A DNA stretch of 64,000 nucleotides from Salirhabdus euzebyi (GCF_014207435.1 NZ_JACHGH010000008.1:103667-167666); one strand, 5' to 3'; counted from the stretch's first letter, positions 26,663-37,269 are shown. Notes: a model not told the origin generated them from the letters alone. Numbers and translations are program-made.

Positions 26663-28474
26663 TTAATCGTCATCCATTTGTAGTACAGACATGAAGGCTT
26701 CTTGTGGGACTTCCACTTTCCCCACCATTTTCATTCGCTTTTTACCTTCTTTTTGCTTTTCTAACAATTTACGTTTCCTTGAAATGTCACCACCGTAACA
26801 TTTGGATAAAACGTTTTTACGCATTGCTTTAATATTCGAACGTGCAACAATCTTATTTCCAATAGCTGCCTGAATAGGTACTTCAAATTGTTGTCTTGGA
26901 ATAATCTTTTTCAATTTTTCTACGATTACTTTTCCTCGGTCATAAGCGAAATCACGATGTACAATAAAGGACAATGCATCAATTTGTTCCGCATTTAACA
27001 ATATATCCATTTTTACTAATTTAGAAGTTTTATACCCTTTTAATTCATAATCAAAAGAAGCATAACCTTTTGTTTGTGACTTCAATTGGTCAAAGAAATC
27101 ATACACGATTTCTGATAAAGGAAGATCATATACGATGTTGACACGATTTTCATCCATATAAACCATATCAATGAAATCGCCACGTTTTTTCTGGCATATT
27201 TCCATAACAGCTCCAACAAAATCGTTTGGAACCATAATCGTTGCTTTTACATAAGGTTCACGTATTTCATGAATTTCTTGTGGATCAGGCATTGCCGATG
27301 GATTTTCTATCGTAATAACAGAAGAATCTGTCATTTCAACCTCATAGATAACACTCGGTGCTGTCGTTATTAGATCAATATTAAACTCTCTCTCAATTCG
27401 CTCTTGGATAATTTCCATATGAAGTAAACCTAAAAATCCACAACGGAAGCCAAAGCCCAAAGCTTGAGAAGTTTCTGCTTCATACTGAAGGGCAGAATCA
27501 TTTAGTTCCAATCGTTCAAGAGCTTCACGTAAATCATTGTACTCATTAGCATCAACAGGGAATAATCCACAATAAACCATTGGATTTAAGCGCTTATAAC
27601 CTGGTAGAGGTTCCTGAGCTGGTTTATTAGAAAGAGTAATAGTATCCCCAACACGTGAGTCACCAACATTTTTGATAGAGGCTGTTAAATAACCTACATC
27701 CCCAACCGAAAGTTCATCTTTTGAAACTGGTTTTGGGGTAAACACACCAACTTCATTCACTTCAAATGTTTTTCCGGTTGCCATCATTTTAATCTTATCT
27801 CCAACTTTTACAGTACCTTCTTTCACACAAATGTAGGCAACTACACCGCGATAGGAATCGTATAAAGAGTCAAAAATCAGTGCTTTTAATGGTGCATCTG
27901 GATCACCTGCTGGAGGCGGAATTTGTTCCACAATACGCTCCAATATGTCTTCAATTCCTATTCCTGCTTTTGCAGAAGCTAAAATTGCATGTTCTGCATC
28001 AATTCCAATCACATCTTCAATCTCCTGTTTAACACGTTCTGGATCTGCACTTGGCAAATCAATTTTGTTAATAACAGGAACAATTTCTAAATCATTATCA
28101 AGTGCCAAGTAAACATTTGCTAATGTTTGTGCTTCTATTCCTTGTGCAGCATCTACTACTAAAATAGCACCTTCACACGCTGCCAAACTTCTCGATACCT
28201 CATAAGTGAAATCTACATGTCCTGGGGTATCAATTAAATGGAAAGTATATTCCTGTCCATCTTTTGCATCATATTTTAACTGTACAGCATTTAATTTAAT
28301 GGTAATACCACGTTCTCTTTCTAAGTCCATCGCATCAAGAAACTGTTCCTTCATTTCTCGCTGGGTTAAAGCTTTTGTATTCTCTAATATTCGATCAGCG
28401 AGCGTTGATTTCCCATGATCAATATGTGCAATTATCGAGAAATTCCTTATGTTTTCCTGTTTTCTCTTCGTCAA
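26663..28474 (-). CDS. lepA: Translation elongation factor 4 (LepA)
   Basis: 603 aa. Ribosome-bound GTPase that back-translocates or assists initiation and assembly. GTPase motifs '[10 protein letters not shown]' (about residues 16-25), 'DTPGHVDF', 'NKIDLP'; EF-G-like domains II, III and V follow, and the LepA-specific C-terminal domain ends '[16 protein letters not shown]'. TTG start with AGGAGT upstream. Same strand and order as in B. subtilis (spoIIP-yqxA-lepA-hemW). Confidence 0.98.
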   Translation of the reverse strand: MTKRKQENIRNFSIIAHIDHGKSTLADRILENTKALTQREMKEQFLDAMDLERERGITIKLNAVQLKYDAKDGQEYTFHLIDTPGHVDFTYEVSRSLAACEGAILVVDAAQGIEAQTLANVYLALDNDLEIVPVINKIDLPSADPERVKQEIEDVIGIDAEHAILASAKAGIGIEDILERIVEQIPPPAGDPDAPLKALIFDSLYDSYRGVVAYICVKEGTVKVGDKIKMMATGKTFEVNEVGVFTPKPVSKDELSVGDVGYLTASIKNVGDSRVGDTITLSNKPAQEPLPGYKRLNPMVYCGLFPVDANEYNDLREALERLELNDSALQYEAETSQALGFGFRCGFLGLLHMEIIQERIEREFNIDLITTAPSVIYEVEMTDSSVITIENPSAMPDPQEIHEIREPYVKATIMVPNDFVGAVMEICQKKRGDFIDMVYMDENRVNIVYDLPLSEIVYDFFDQLKSQTKGYASFDYELKGYKTSKLVKMDILLNAEQIDALSFIVHRDFAYDRGKVIVEKLKKIIPRQQFEVPIQAAIGNKIVARSNIKAMRKNVLSKCYGGDISRKRKLLEKQKEGKKRMKMVGKVEVPQEAFMSVLQMDDD

Positions 28475-28570
28475 GTCCCATCACTCCTGTTTTAAAACAC
28501 CAACAATCACTAGGATTGATTATAGCAATAGCAAACTAAAGATTCAATCTTATTCGATTTAACAAACAGT

Positions 28571-28605
28571 AAAAAAAGCAACCTAATGTCAGGTTGCCCT
28601 TTTTT
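28571..28605 (-). terminator. Terminator after yqxA
   Basis: GGCAACCT, six-base loop, AGGTTGC(T) stem followed by TTTTTTT on the minus strand; separates spoIIP-yqxA from lepA. Confidence 0.88.
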
Positions 28606-28642
28606 CACTATCATTTAACCATATGAAAAGTTAAACGAAGAA

Positions 28643-28987
28643 TTAATAAAACAGTTGTGAAATTTGATAAGCACCTTGGATTAATATGTTATAAAACCAT
28701 TTCACGATTTTCTCTAGAGCAAAGGCGAGCTTCTCGGTAAAAACATCTTCTTTTATTTCTTTATATTCTTCCCGTTTCTCATCAATGGATTCTTGTGTGA
28801 AGGTTTGTCCAAGCACTTCCACTCCAAACTGATTATCTTCTGTTTTCACAGTCTGTAGGGCGTCATATGATTCTACATCATTTCCTCTTAATTTATTCAT
28901 ACCGCTTCCAGCTTGGTCAAACCCTACGATTACGCCACCTAAAAACAATATGATCATAAGGAAAAAAGTCATTGTAAAACGAATCAT
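28643..28987 (-). CDS. yqxA: YqxA family protein (DUF3679)
   Basis: 114 aa. Single N-terminal TM segment (residues 4-22, FTMTFFLMIILFLGGVIVG) and a hydrophilic domain; conserved next to spoIIP in Bacillaceae. Function unknown. ATG start behind GGGAG; a TTG overlapping the spoIIP stop (TTGA) three codons earlier is an alternative that would couple translation. Ends before a terminator. Confidence 0.85.
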   Translation of the reverse strand: MIRFTMTFFLMIILFLGGVIVGFDQAGSGMNKLRGNDVESYDALQTVKTEDNQFGVEVLGQTFTQESIDEKREEYKEIKEDVFTEKLAFALEKIVKWFYNILIQGAYQISQLFY

Positions 28988-28992
28988 CTCTA

Positions 28993-30180
28993 TCAACTCC
29001 CTGATGGATTTCCATCAACTTTTTCTGCATCCCAGTAAAATTCACTAAAAACATCTGCAAAAACGTCTGCTGTTCGATAAAGCTCCGTCATGTTATTTTC
29101 TACTCCACCGAATTCTACGAGAATCGCTCTCTCAGATAAGTCTTGATTAAATTTCCCGTTCGTACCGGCCCCTTGTTTCGTCATAACCCCGCGACTAATT
29201 CCAGGATACTTTTTGTTTAATAAATCATGTAATTGTTTTGCTAGCTTATAATTCTTTTCAAAATTCTCATGTTCTCCACCGATCACAAACATAAGTCTTG
29301 CGTATGCTTCTCCATTAAATGTTTTTGTCGTAATGTCTCTTCCTTGGGCATCACGATGAAAGTCAAAAAAGTATTGTAAGTCTTTATTAGCTTGTATGGC
29401 ATTTTGTAAAACCGGTCTCGATGCTTCATAAGATTTCCAGTATTCCCATGAATTTTCAACCAAGTTATTATATATATCTGTTTCGTCTGCAACAGCACCA
29501 ATCCCGTTATTTTCAAGGGCTTTTTCAAATCGATCATTCACTTGTGTAATATTTACCTCTGAATGAAATGCTTCGTCAGCAATTGTTGCTTCTGGTAAAT
29601 GAGGTAAAAATGATTCTCTATTATGTGTTGAGTAAATAAATACTACTTCTTTTCCATCTGTAGTTGGCCCAGCCTCCGTATTATCTGGTTGTTTTGGTAG
29701 CTCTGGTTCCTCTTCCTCTACTTTAGCTACCTTATCTTCTGCTATCGCCTCTATTGGAGGAGAGGATTCAATAGGGAGGTTCGTATAATCTGTACCTTCT
29801 CCAGCTACGAGAATTTTACTATCAAAAAATGAAAATCCAGGTAATTCCCTTCCTAGTAAAGATCTAGAATCATCTGGTCTTATATTAGTAGCTGTCTCAA
29901 AAAGGATAGATGACCAATTAATTTTTTCTTGATCTTCTGGATATGCCCCTTCAAACATTCGGTTCTCTAGCCCAAATAAATATAGAAAAGTTGATCCTTC
30001 CATATTTTCTGTCCAGTTATTTATTGCTTGAGAGGATAATCGGAAAGTTGGTTTTACAGACGTTAATGCTCCTATTATCATAAATAAAGCTATAGTAGAT
30101 ATAATTAAAATAGTAGCCCCCTGATAGACTGCTTTCAGACGTTCTGACTTCAATAAACCTTTTTCTTTAGGGATTTTCAT
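28993..30180 (-). CDS. spoIIP: Stage II sporulation protein P (SpoIIP)
   Basis: 395 aa. Peptidoglycan amidase/endopeptidase of the SpoIIDMP engulfment complex in the mother cell. N-terminal TM anchor (about residues 22-42), Pro/Glu-rich linker (about 180-195) and catalytic domain with the zinc-site signatures 'STHNRESFLPHL' (about 206-217) and 'FDFHRDA' (about 294-300), plus 'ILVEFGG'. Start at the ATG behind AAGGATGG; a 25-residue longer frame lacks a ribosome-binding site. Linked to yqxA by a six-base gap and to the upstream gpr gene. Confidence 0.94.
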   Translation of the reverse strand: MKIPKEKGLLKSERLKAVYQGATILIISTIALFMIIGALTSVKPTFRLSSQAINNWTENMEGSTFLYLFGLENRMFEGAYPEDQEKINWSSILFETATNIRPDDSRSLLGRELPGFSFFDSKILVAGEGTDYTNLPIESSPPIEAIAEDKVAKVEEEEPELPKQPDNTEAGPTTDGKEVVFIYSTHNRESFLPHLPEATIADEAFHSEVNITQVNDRFEKALENNGIGAVADETDIYNNLVENSWEYWKSYEASRPVLQNAIQANKDLQYFFDFHRDAQGRDITTKTFNGEAYARLMFVIGGEHENFEKNYKLAKQLHDLLNKKYPGISRGVMTKQGAGTNGKFNQDLSERAILVEFGGVENNMTELYRTADVFADVFSEFYWDAEKVDGNPSGS

Positions 30181-30222
30181 GGTTCCATCCTTCCCAAATC
30201 GTATTCTAGCTTCTCTATTAAA

Positions 30223-30250
30223 TCTATATGAGCACGATTTTTGAAATAGA
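30223..30250 (-). promoter_or_regulatory. Possible SigE promoter of spoIIP
   Basis: Minus strand -35-like TCTATTT (30244-30250), 13-base spacer, CATATAGA (30223-30230). Matches the SigE pattern loosely; spoIIP is SigE-dependent in B. subtilis. Confidence 0.4.
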
Positions 30251-30329
30251 ACCAACCCTATTTATTTTTTGCTCTATCTTCTCTATTTAGTTTTACTATA
30301 AGAGAGACTAACGCTCTTGGCGCTAGTCC

Positions 30330-31433
30330 CTATTTTGTGTAATTTTCTTTATTCTCTTGCTGGACCGCTTCATGTAAAGCACCATTTATTCCTGATGCTA
30401 ATAAATGAGCCATGTCTTCAATAAAGCCATCTACCTCTTTTGGTGTTACCATTAAGTTATGGCCTAGAGGGGATAGAACCTCACCAATCAACTGTCTTTT
30501 TTCTTCCTCAGGTAAACTTCCAACCATTCCTAAAAATGCTTTTCTTTGTTCAATATCAGGTAAATCTTCTTCCGTAAATTCCTTTTTTTCTCCAAATGTT
30601 AGTCCTGCCGGAGTCAGCGATCGTGCCGGCTTATCATGATCTCTTAATTCTCTACCAAAATGCTTGAGTAAGTAGTCAATCGTGTCACTTGTGATCGTCA
30701 CCGCATCCACTACTGTCGGAACCCCTATAGAAATAACAGGGATACCTAATGATTCCTTACTAAGTTCTTTTCGTTTATTTCCAACTCCGGAACCTGGATG
30801 AATACCAGTGTCGGATATTTGAATTGTCGCATTAACTCTTTGAATAGAACGGGATGCAAGTGCATCAATCGCGATCACGAAGTCAGGCTTTACTTTGTTA
30901 ATGATGCCAAATATAATATCACTCGTTTCAATACCAGTTAACCCCATAACCCCAGGTGATACAGCTGATACAGGACGATACCCATCAGCAACATGTTCGG
31001 GCTGTAATTTGAATAAATGATTCGTCACTAATAACTTTTCAATCGTATCCGGCCCTAAAGCGTCAGGAGTAACGTTTCTATTCCCTAGGCCGACCACGAG
31101 ACAAGAAGCATCTTTTTTAATATTACTTTTGTCCAAAAATCTTTCTAACTCTCTCGCAACAATATTGGATGTTTCTGCTTGCATTTTGGTATCATGATTA
31201 CGAATGCTTTGTGTTTCTAATGTTAAATAAGATCCTGCTTTTTTACCGATAGCTTTTGAGCCCTCATCGTCAATTTCGACATACGTAATTTTCATGTCGC
31301 CTTCTTTACGCTCTTTTATGTGTACGCCTTTAATTTCATTTGTCTTTTTTTTCGTTTCTTCTTTTTCAACAAACATTTCTCTTGCTTCAATTGCAAGGTC
31401 AGTCCGCACTTGGTATTGTTCGTTTTTGTCCAT
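30330..31433 (-). CDS. gpr: Germination protease Gpr
   Basis: 367 aa zymogen. Cleaves small acid-soluble spore proteins during germination; made as P46 and self-processed at an N-terminal site resembling its substrates, here in '[11 protein letters not shown]' (about residues 9-19). '[16 protein letters not shown]' (about 116-131) is the family hallmark. ATG start is behind GGAGGGTCGTAAC. Transcribed divergently from rpsT. A short imperfect hairpin (about 30306-30330) follows. Confidence 0.96.
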   Translation of the reverse strand: MDKNEQYQVRTDLAIEAREMFVEKEETKKKTNEIKGVHIKERKEGDMKITYVEIDDEGSKAIGKKAGSYLTLETQSIRNHDTKMQAETSNIVARELERFLDKSNIKKDASCLVVGLGNRNVTPDALGPDTIEKLLVTNHLFKLQPEHVADGYRPVSAVSPGVMGLTGIETSDIIFGIINKVKPDFVIAIDALASRSIQRVNATIQISDTGIHPGSGVGNKRKELSKESLGIPVISIGVPTVVDAVTITSDTIDYLLKHFGRELRDHDKPARSLTPAGLTFGEKKEFTEEDLPDIEQRKAFLGMVGSLPEEEKRQLIGEVLSPLGHNLMVTPKEVDGFIEDMAHLLASGINGALHEAVQQENKENYTK

Positions 31434-31517
31434 GTTACGACCCTCCATTTCATTATTAAAGGTTTTCCAATCTTATAACTCTTTATACGACAAGGAAGAT
31501 TTCTTGACATCTTTCTA

Positions 31518-31546
31518 TTGAAAACTTACCATCGCTTTGGTAAAAT
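31518..31546 (+). promoter_or_regulatory. SigA promoter of rpsT
   Basis: TTGAAA (31518-31523), 17-base spacer, TAAAAT (31541-31546). A second overlapping candidate (TTGACA 31504-31509, 17 bases, TACCAT) may give tandem initiation. Confidence 0.75.
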
Positions 31547-31595
31547 GACTTTTGTTATAATGAAATTTCGTAAGCTTCTTCAGGAGGTGAAAAGT

Positions 31596-31862
31596 ATGCC
31601 AAACATGAAATCTGCTATTAAACGTGTTAGATTGAATGAAGATAGCCGTTTACAAAACCAAGCAGTTAAATCAGAAATGCGCTCTTCTATTAAGCGTGTA
31701 GAAGAATCAGTGACTCAAAATAATGCTGAACAAGCAACTGCAGCACTTAAACAAGCTATCAGCAACATTGATAAAGCTGTTCAAAGAGGAATTATTCACA
31801 AAAACAACGGTGACCGTAAAAAGTCAAGCCTAACGAAAAAAGTGAACAATCTTGGCGCTTAA
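31596..31862 (+). CDS. rpsT: 30S ribosomal protein S20
   Basis: 88 aa. Primary 16S rRNA-binding protein. Starts MPNMKSAIKRVRLNEDSRLQN and ends 'NNGDRKKSSLTKKVNNLGA', the standard N- and C-termini. AGGAGGTGA precedes the ATG; the 26-residue upstream extension in frame is non-coding. Plus-strand gene between divergent gpr and convergent holA, same as in B. subtilis. Confidence 0.98.
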   Translation: MPNMKSAIKRVRLNEDSRLQNQAVKSEMRSSIKRVEESVTQNNAEQATAALKQAISNIDKAVQRGIIHKNNGDRKKSSLTKKVNNLGA

Positions 31863-31872
31863 TATATCAAAA

Positions 31873-31909
31873 TAAAAAACGATCCTCATCTTAATGGGAT
31901 CGTTTTTTT
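31873..31909 (+). terminator. Terminator of rpsT
   Basis: AAAAAACGATCC / GGATCGTTTTTT stem, about ten-base loop; T-run on both strands, so it may also serve convergent holA. Confidence 0.9.
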
Positions 31910-31960
31910 GATTACACTAAATTAATTTTAAATTGGTTAAATTAGGGTACGTCTAACTGT

Positions 31961-32995
31961 TTATGAAGGTTGGCGTAATGTGATTAATTGGTAAAGAAGT
32001 AGTTCAAAAGCAAGCTCCTTCTCTACCTTTCCTCTTTTCATTTGTTCATCTGTTTTCGTTAAAACACTTACCATTTCATATAGCTGTTCTACCGAAAAAA
32101 ATCTTTCTCGATCTAAAGCCATTTTTATTGCATAGGGGTGGGCCTTGATTTGTTTATCCATTTGAGGTTTCGAATATCCCTTACCTTTTAATAGCTTACA
32201 TTGTAATATTAATCTAATTTGAGATGCGAACAAGGCCAACATAGCAATTGGTTCTTCGTTCTTTTTCATTAGATCCTTAAAAGTAGCAATAGCTTCAGCT
32301 ATATTTTGATTCATCACGGCATCCACCATCGTGAAGGTAGAGGATTCCACATGACGGGAAACTAATTGTTTCACTATATCTATTGTAATTGGTTCTTTAT
32401 CCTCAACATAATGGGAAAATTTCTCTAACTCTTTTTGAATTGCCATTAAATCACTACCAACCTCATTCATCAATAACTGAATGGCAGCATTTTCCATATG
32501 TACATTCATATTTTTCAGCAGCATCTCTATCCAGCTTTTTAATTCTTTCTCTTTTGGGGGTTCACATTTCACCATTGACCCCATTTGTTTCATTTGTTTT
32601 ACTATTTTCTTCCTTTCATCAACCTTCTCATAGGGGGCAACAAATATAATAACCGTATAGTCAACAGGTTCCTGCATATATTGCTCTAATGATTTTAAGT
32701 CATGCTCCACTTTCGTTTTATCCGGATTTGCTTTAAATAAATTAGCATTTTTCAGTAATAGAACCTTTTTTTCTCCAAAAAAAGGGAAAGTTTCTGCATC
32801 TAAAATAGCTTCTTGTATGGGCGTTTCCTCTAAATCAAAAGTAGAAAGATTCATTCCCCTTTCTGGCTCATCAAGTACTTTTTGTATGATTTTTTGTTGA
32901 AGGTCTTGTATTAAATATGTTTCATTTCCAAATAATAAATATATAGGAGAAATTTTTTTATTTTTAAGTTCTTTAATCACTTCAAAGTATGTCAT
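31961..32995 (-). CDS. holA: DNA polymerase III subunit delta (HolA)
   Basis: 344 aa. Clamp-loader subunit that opens the beta clamp. N-terminal 'SPIYLLFGNETYLIQDL' (non-canonical P-loop region) and C-terminal helical collar domain with 'LLYQLITLRQ' end. ATG at 32995 behind GGGGTGATCCTA; the 19-residue hydrophobic N-terminal extension in the longer frame is spurious. B. subtilis position (yqeN) between rpsT and comEC is retained. Confidence 0.95.
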   Translation of the reverse strand: MTYFEVIKELKNKKISPIYLLFGNETYLIQDLQQKIIQKVLDEPERGMNLSTFDLEETPIQEAILDAETFPFFGEKKVLLLKNANLFKANPDKTKVEHDLKSLEQYMQEPVDYTVIIFVAPYEKVDERKKIVKQMKQMGSMVKCEPPKEKELKSWIEMLLKNMNVHMENAAIQLLMNEVGSDLMAIQKELEKFSHYVEDKEPITIDIVKQLVSRHVESSTFTMVDAVMNQNIAEAIATFKDLMKKNEEPIAMLALFASQIRLILQCKLLKGKGYSKPQMDKQIKAHPYAIKMALDRERFFSVEQLYEMVSVLTKTDEQMKRGKVEKELAFELLLYQLITLRQPS

Positions 32996-33359
32996 TAGGA
33001 TCACCCCAAGTATTAGTACTAATATCGTAATGGTTATTGCTTTTATGTACAAGGAATTTATCCAAGAAAACTTATATTTGGCATTGACGATTATTTTTTA
33101 TAAGATGAGAAAGGAAAGAGGGAAATGGTATACCCATTCCCCCCAAAATCTATATGAACGCCTGAAATTACAGTCCCGGGAAAGCTGCCTTTCAGACGAT
33201 GTTTTCCTTTATATCATTAGCTTGTGAAGAGTGAGGCAAAAATATAGGTGTTAACTCTTGACAAAGCAGGATTTGGAAACAAATTGTGAATTTTTTTCAT
33301 TCATATAGATTTTTTAAACGTAATCACTTATACTAAGTAATGATATAGGAGGGGTAATC
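32996..33359. other. Intergenic region between holA and yqzM
   Basis: Holds the promoters of divergent holA and yqzM. No gene is supported. A stem-loop near 33151-33195 (CGnCTGAAA / TTTCAGnCG) encloses TCCCGGGA. No riboswitch class recognised. Confidence 0.5.
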
Positions 33360-33494
33360 GTGAACGAATTCGAAAAAGAAGTGCAATCAAAAAATAATGA
33401 CATAGTTGATTCAATCAAAGGGTTTACTTTTTCTTTTGTATTCTTCTTTGTAATATTTGCTATAGGTGTTATATTCGAAGTGATTGGCTCCTAA
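33360..33494 (+). CDS. yqzM: YqzM family small membrane protein
   Basis: 44 aa. Hydrophilic N-terminus MNEFEKEVQSKNNDIVDSI then one TM segment (about 20-43). This matches B. subtilis YqzM, whose role is unknown, and the position beside comEC. GTG start with AGGAGGGGTAATC immediately upstream. Convergent with comEC, sharing a terminator. Confidence 0.88.
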   Translation: MNEFEKEVQSKNNDIVDSIKGFTFSFVFFFVIFAIGVIFEVIGS

Positions 33495-33521
33495 CGACAA
33501 ATGTAAAAACATGCTTTACGT

Positions 33522-33556
33522 AAAGAGAGACTGTGCTATTCAGTCTCTCTTTTTTT
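33522..33556. terminator. Bidirectional terminator between yqzM and comEC
   Basis: Perfect AAAGAGAGACTG / CAGTCTCTCTTT stem with seven-base loop and T-runs in both directions. Confidence 0.92.
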
Positions 33557-33570
33557 ATCTCTAACGTATT

Positions 33571-35859
33571 TTATGGAATCATCGTCGAAAACGTGCCACT
33601 TGTATCTTGAAAATAATAAAAAATTGCCCCATTTAAATCAGTACGAAATAAGTTAATGCCCATATTCTCTAGACGATCTACTACATCCTTAGAAGGGTGG
33701 CCATACATGTTGTTTTCCCCTACAGAAATAAGGGCATGCTTTGGTTTTGTTGCTTGCAAAAAATCTTCTGACGTCGATGTTTTACTCCCATGATGGGCGA
33801 CTTTTAATACATCGACTTTTAAATTCGGGTATGTTTTCAACAGTTCTTTTTCTACTGCTTCCCCTATGTCACCTGTGAATAAAAAGCGATTTCCACCGAG
33901 CTCTGTATAAATAACAAGTGAAGAGTCATTACTTTTTTTCGTTTTGTTTTCTTGTCCAGGATACAGCACGCGAAAATCATATTCTCCTATTTTCAACTTC
34001 ATTCCTTGATGGATTGCGTTTATTTTCGTTATGCTTGAAAATGGTTTTAACTGAACCATAGATGGATTTACATAAACATTTCTCACATCAAAGTGATTTA
34101 TCATATACGTCATACTCCCATAATGATCATAATCAGGATGTGTAATAATTAAATAATCAATATGTTTTATACCCTTTGACCACAAAAAAGGGCGCAAAAC
34201 ATAACGACCTACTTTATTTTCTTCTATATGCTCTAAATCACTATCATTGGATAAAAAATCTACTTCCTCTGCAGCATCAATCATAATAATTCCCTTTCGA
34301 TGTGGGAGCTCAATAACAATTGTATCGCCTTGTCCCACATCTAAAACCGTAATTGTTCCTTTGTCACTAAAATAAGGCTTTACTTGCTCTATTTGTAAAA
34401 TGAGAACCAATATAATCCCAAATAAAAACGCTTGGTTGTGTTTATCTTTGTTTAAACGATTCATCAATCCCAAAAACGTTATGAAATACGCAATGAAGCA
34501 TAATATAGATATTTCCCCAATAACCCACAAAATAGTAAAAGGCTCCATAACGTCCAGTATTGTCTGAACCAATAGTTGATGTATATCCAATAAAAAATCA
34601 AAAAGTTTTATGAAATATATAGGCAACCAAGAGAATAAAACAGCACATAAAGTAAGCGGAATAACAAATAGACAAAAATAAGGAACAAATACAAGGTTTG
34701 CTAAAAGAGAGAGGGGACTAATATAATAAAAATGAAGTAACTGCAAAGGAATTAAGACTAACTGGCTAATAAAACTGACGTGCATACTTCCCCAAAAAAA
34801 GGAAGCATGTTTTTTTAAAATATCTTTTGAAAGTATTAATGAGTACGTAACCAAAAAGGAAAATTGAAATCCTAATTGACCTAACAAATCTCTATTCATA
34901 GTGAGAAAGATTATCGCGGTGATACTGATGATATCTGTTAAAGGAATTTTTCGTTTCATGAAGGTGAAAAGAAAGATAAATTCGGCCATAAATACAGCTC
35001 TTAAAACAGGGGGTTGAGCACCTGCGAGGATAGCGTATAGAGGGAGAAAAACCATGATGATTTGTTTACTTTTTTCTGTCGTTAAGCCTATAATTCGCAA
35101 AAGAAAAAAGTACATAAAACCACAAATTAATCCGACATGTAACCCTGATATGGCTAATAAATGGGATAAATTCCACTGTTGAAATGTCAAGATTAGCTCC
35201 TGTGAAAGTTCCTCTTTATTCCCGAATAGTAACCCTTGAATCCAAGCAAAAGTATTTGGATCAAATTTGTTCTTTATATAAATTATTATATTTTCTCTAA
35301 GTTTGTAAGGATAAGATAAAATACTCCTTCCACTGCAAGTTATATTAGTTAAGTCAGTGTTCAACTGATAATGAATACCTTGCGCTTTCAAATACTGCTT
35401 ATAATCGAAACTACCTGGATTAGTTGCACCATTGGGTTTTCTTATGCTCCCGCTAATTTTACAAAAAGCACCATGCTGAATGGAGTTAGAAACCTTTTGG
35501 CTTGATTGATTCGTGTAGACTTGTACATAAAATTTTTCTTTTGTATTATTTTGTTTAAAGACAAACCCCATCTTTGTTGTGGATTTTTCTGGGTTGGAAA
35601 GGATACTACCTGTATAAGTAGAGGGCTCAGTTGACTTCTCAATAGAGATAGAGGGAGATAATTCTGAAGGAAAGAATGAAGAAAAACAAAAAATCGTTAA
35701 ACCTATGCTGATGAAAATAATTTGTTTACCTAACTCCTCATTAGTGAACCAGTGATAAAAAATAAAGAAAAGGAATAATAAGCCAATCAAAACCCAATGG
35801 TTATTACTCCCATAGCTAATAAGGAGAAGAAATAAGATAAAATGCCATTTTCCTCTCAT
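33571..35859 (-). CDS. comEC: Competence DNA-uptake channel ComEC
   Basis: 762 aa. Forms the membrane channel for single-stranded transforming DNA. N-terminal TM pair with a soluble DUF4131/OB-fold domain (about 60-190), a competence TM domain (about 210-490) and a C-terminal metallo-beta-lactamase-like nuclease domain with 'ITHPDYDHYG' (about 557-566) and 'VAHHGSKTS'. ATG behind GGAAAGTCTAAACA. Third gene of comEA-comEB-comEC. All domains appear intact, so uptake is probably functional. Confidence 0.96.
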   Translation of the reverse strand: MRGKWHFILFLLLISYGSNNHWVLIGLLFLFFIFYHWFTNEELGKQIIFISIGLTIFCFSSFFPSELSPSISIEKSTEPSTYTGSILSNPEKSTTKMGFVFKQNNTKEKFYVQVYTNQSSQKVSNSIQHGAFCKISGSIRKPNGATNPGSFDYKQYLKAQGIHYQLNTDLTNITCSGRSILSYPYKLRENIIIYIKNKFDPNTFAWIQGLLFGNKEELSQELILTFQQWNLSHLLAISGLHVGLICGFMYFFLLRIIGLTTEKSKQIIMVFLPLYAILAGAQPPVLRAVFMAEFIFLFTFMKRKIPLTDIISITAIIFLTMNRDLLGQLGFQFSFLVTYSLILSKDILKKHASFFWGSMHVSFISQLVLIPLQLLHFYYISPLSLLANLVFVPYFCLFVIPLTLCAVLFSWLPIYFIKLFDFLLDIHQLLVQTILDVMEPFTILWVIGEISILCFIAYFITFLGLMNRLNKDKHNQAFLFGIILVLILQIEQVKPYFSDKGTITVLDVGQGDTIVIELPHRKGIIMIDAAEEVDFLSNDSDLEHIEENKVGRYVLRPFLWSKGIKHIDYLIITHPDYDHYGSMTYMINHFDVRNVYVNPSMVQLKPFSSITKINAIHQGMKLKIGEYDFRVLYPGQENKTKKSNDSSLVIYTELGGNRFLFTGDIGEAVEKELLKTYPNLKVDVLKVAHHGSKTSTSEDFLQATKPKHALISVGENNMYGHPSKDVVDRLENMGINLFRTDLNGAIFYYFQDTSGTFSTMIP

Positions 35860-35875
35860 TGTTTAGACTTTCCAA

Positions 35876-36445
35876 TCAATCCAATGATGAAAACAACTTG
35901 TCCGCTTCTTGACGAAGTAATTGTATTTCTTCATCAGACAAACTAGAATGTTCAAGTTTTTCAAATATTTTAGAGAAGAACAAGATTTTTTCTTTTGCTT
36001 TTATATCTACCTGTAAGTATTCTAGTTCTACATATTCCACATGTACACCGGCTTCTTTAAACAATTCTATTGCATAAGGATGATTTTTGTAATCTTCTGC
36101 ATAGTAAACACTTTTAATTCCGCTTTGGATAAGAGCTTTACAACAATTCAAACAAGGAAAATGAGTTACATAAACCTCGGCGCCCTCTGTTGCGACACCA
36201 AACTTCGCACATTGTAAAAGGGCGTTTATTTCAGCATGGATTGTTCGAACACAATGACCATCTATTACATAACACCCACTATCTATACAATGAACACTTC
36301 CTGAAACACTCCCATTATATCCACCCGCTATTATTCGCTTGTCACGAACAATTGTTGCACCTACCTTTAAACGTTCACAAGTACTCCTTAATGCCAGTAA
36401 GTGACTTTGTGCCATAAAATATTGGTTCCAGGATATACGCTCCAT
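35876..36445 (-). CDS. comEB: dCMP deaminase-like protein ComEB
   Basis: 189 aa. Belongs to the zinc-dependent CDA fold; zinc ligands in 'HAEINA' (about residue 69) and 'PCLNCC' (about 97). In B. subtilis the comEB gene is not essential for transformation and is thought to act in dCMP/dUMP supply or protein localisation. Starts MERISWNQYFMAQSHLLALRS, almost identical to B. subtilis; ATG follows GAGGTGGAAAAA. About 16 bases upstream of comEC. Confidence 0.96.
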   Translation of the reverse strand: MERISWNQYFMAQSHLLALRSTCERLKVGATIVRDKRIIAGGYNGSVSGSVHCIDSGCYVIDGHCVRTIHAEINALLQCAKFGVATEGAEVYVTHFPCLNCCKALIQSGIKSVYYAEDYKNHPYAIELFKEAGVHVEYVELEYLQVDIKAKEKILFFSKIFEKLEHSSLSDEEIQLLRQEADKLFSSLD

Positions 36446-36627
36446 TTTTTCCACCTCTTCGTTTTCTTTTGGCTATTTTATATAATATTGTTTATTTAAA
36501 CAATACACTTTACAAGTCGCATCATTTATTTTGTATGCATACCTACTGCTACGAAAACACACTACTCTTTTTACTTGAAGTCTGAGGCGCCTTTTTTAGT
36601 TTACCTAACTATTTAATTTATCGTCAA

Positions 36628-37269
36628 TTACCTAATCAATATATCGTCTTTTATCTTTTCTACAATTTTCTCCCCAATTCCTGTAACAAGAGTTAAATCC
36701 TCAATTGTTTGAAAGGGACCATTCTCTTCCCTATATTGTATAATTGCTTCTGCCTTTGAAGGGCCTATTCCACTTAAAGACTGAAGCTCCTCTTTAGAAG
36801 CAGAGTTAATTCTTATCTTATTATTTTTTTCTGTTTGCCAAATGCCCTGCTCTTCTCCAACTTTAAAAATCACGATCGACATTTCATCATAGACTAGTTC
36901 CGCTAAATTAACCGAATAAGTATCAGCTTCCTCGGTCATTCCACCAGCACTTTCAATAACATCTATTACCCTTGATCCAGCAGTAATTTCATACACACCT
37001 GGATTATTGACAGCACCTTTAATGTCAACGACTAAAGGATCGGATATCGCTTCATCATGTAATTGTGAGTTAATAGACTCCATCTCCTCTGGTTGTCTGG
37101 TGTTATTTTCTTCCTCAAGCACTAATACACCTTCCTCTTTATTTGAATTGACGATAACAACTAAAATGAGGAGAAAAACAAAGCCAAGCAAGACTTTTAA
37201 AAAACTTTTTTTGTTTATTAGCAATTTAAACGCGCCTTCTTTCATATTTTTAAATTTCAGCACATACAT
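36628..37269 (-). CDS. comEA: Competence DNA receptor ComEA
   Basis: 213 aa (205 if it starts at the ATG eight codons later). Membrane-anchored DNA receptor: TM segment (about 24-41), acidic linker, SLBB-like domain ('DIKGAVNNPGVYEI', about 83-96) and a C-terminal helix-hairpin-helix pair ('LSGIGPSKAEAIIQYREENG', 'VTGIGEKIVEKIK', about 164-208) that binds double-stranded DNA. No clear ribosome-binding site precedes either start. Separated from comEB by 180 bases, a longer gap than usual. Confidence 0.93.
   Translation of the reverse strand: MYVLKFKNMKEGAFKLLINKKSFLKVLLGFVFLLILVVIVNSNKEEGVLVLEEENNTRQPEEMESINSQLHDEAISDPLVVDIKGAVNNPGVYEITAGSRVIDVIESAGGMTEEADTYSVNLAELVYDEMSIVIFKVGEEQGIWQTEKNNKIRINSASKEELQSLSGIGPSKAEAIIQYREENGPFQTIEDLTLVTGIGEKIVEKIKDDILIR

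Noticed and set aside
33030-33227. 65-aa plus-strand ORF overlapping the holA start
   Set aside because: No ribosome-binding site, no recognisable sequence, overlaps the holA promoter region.
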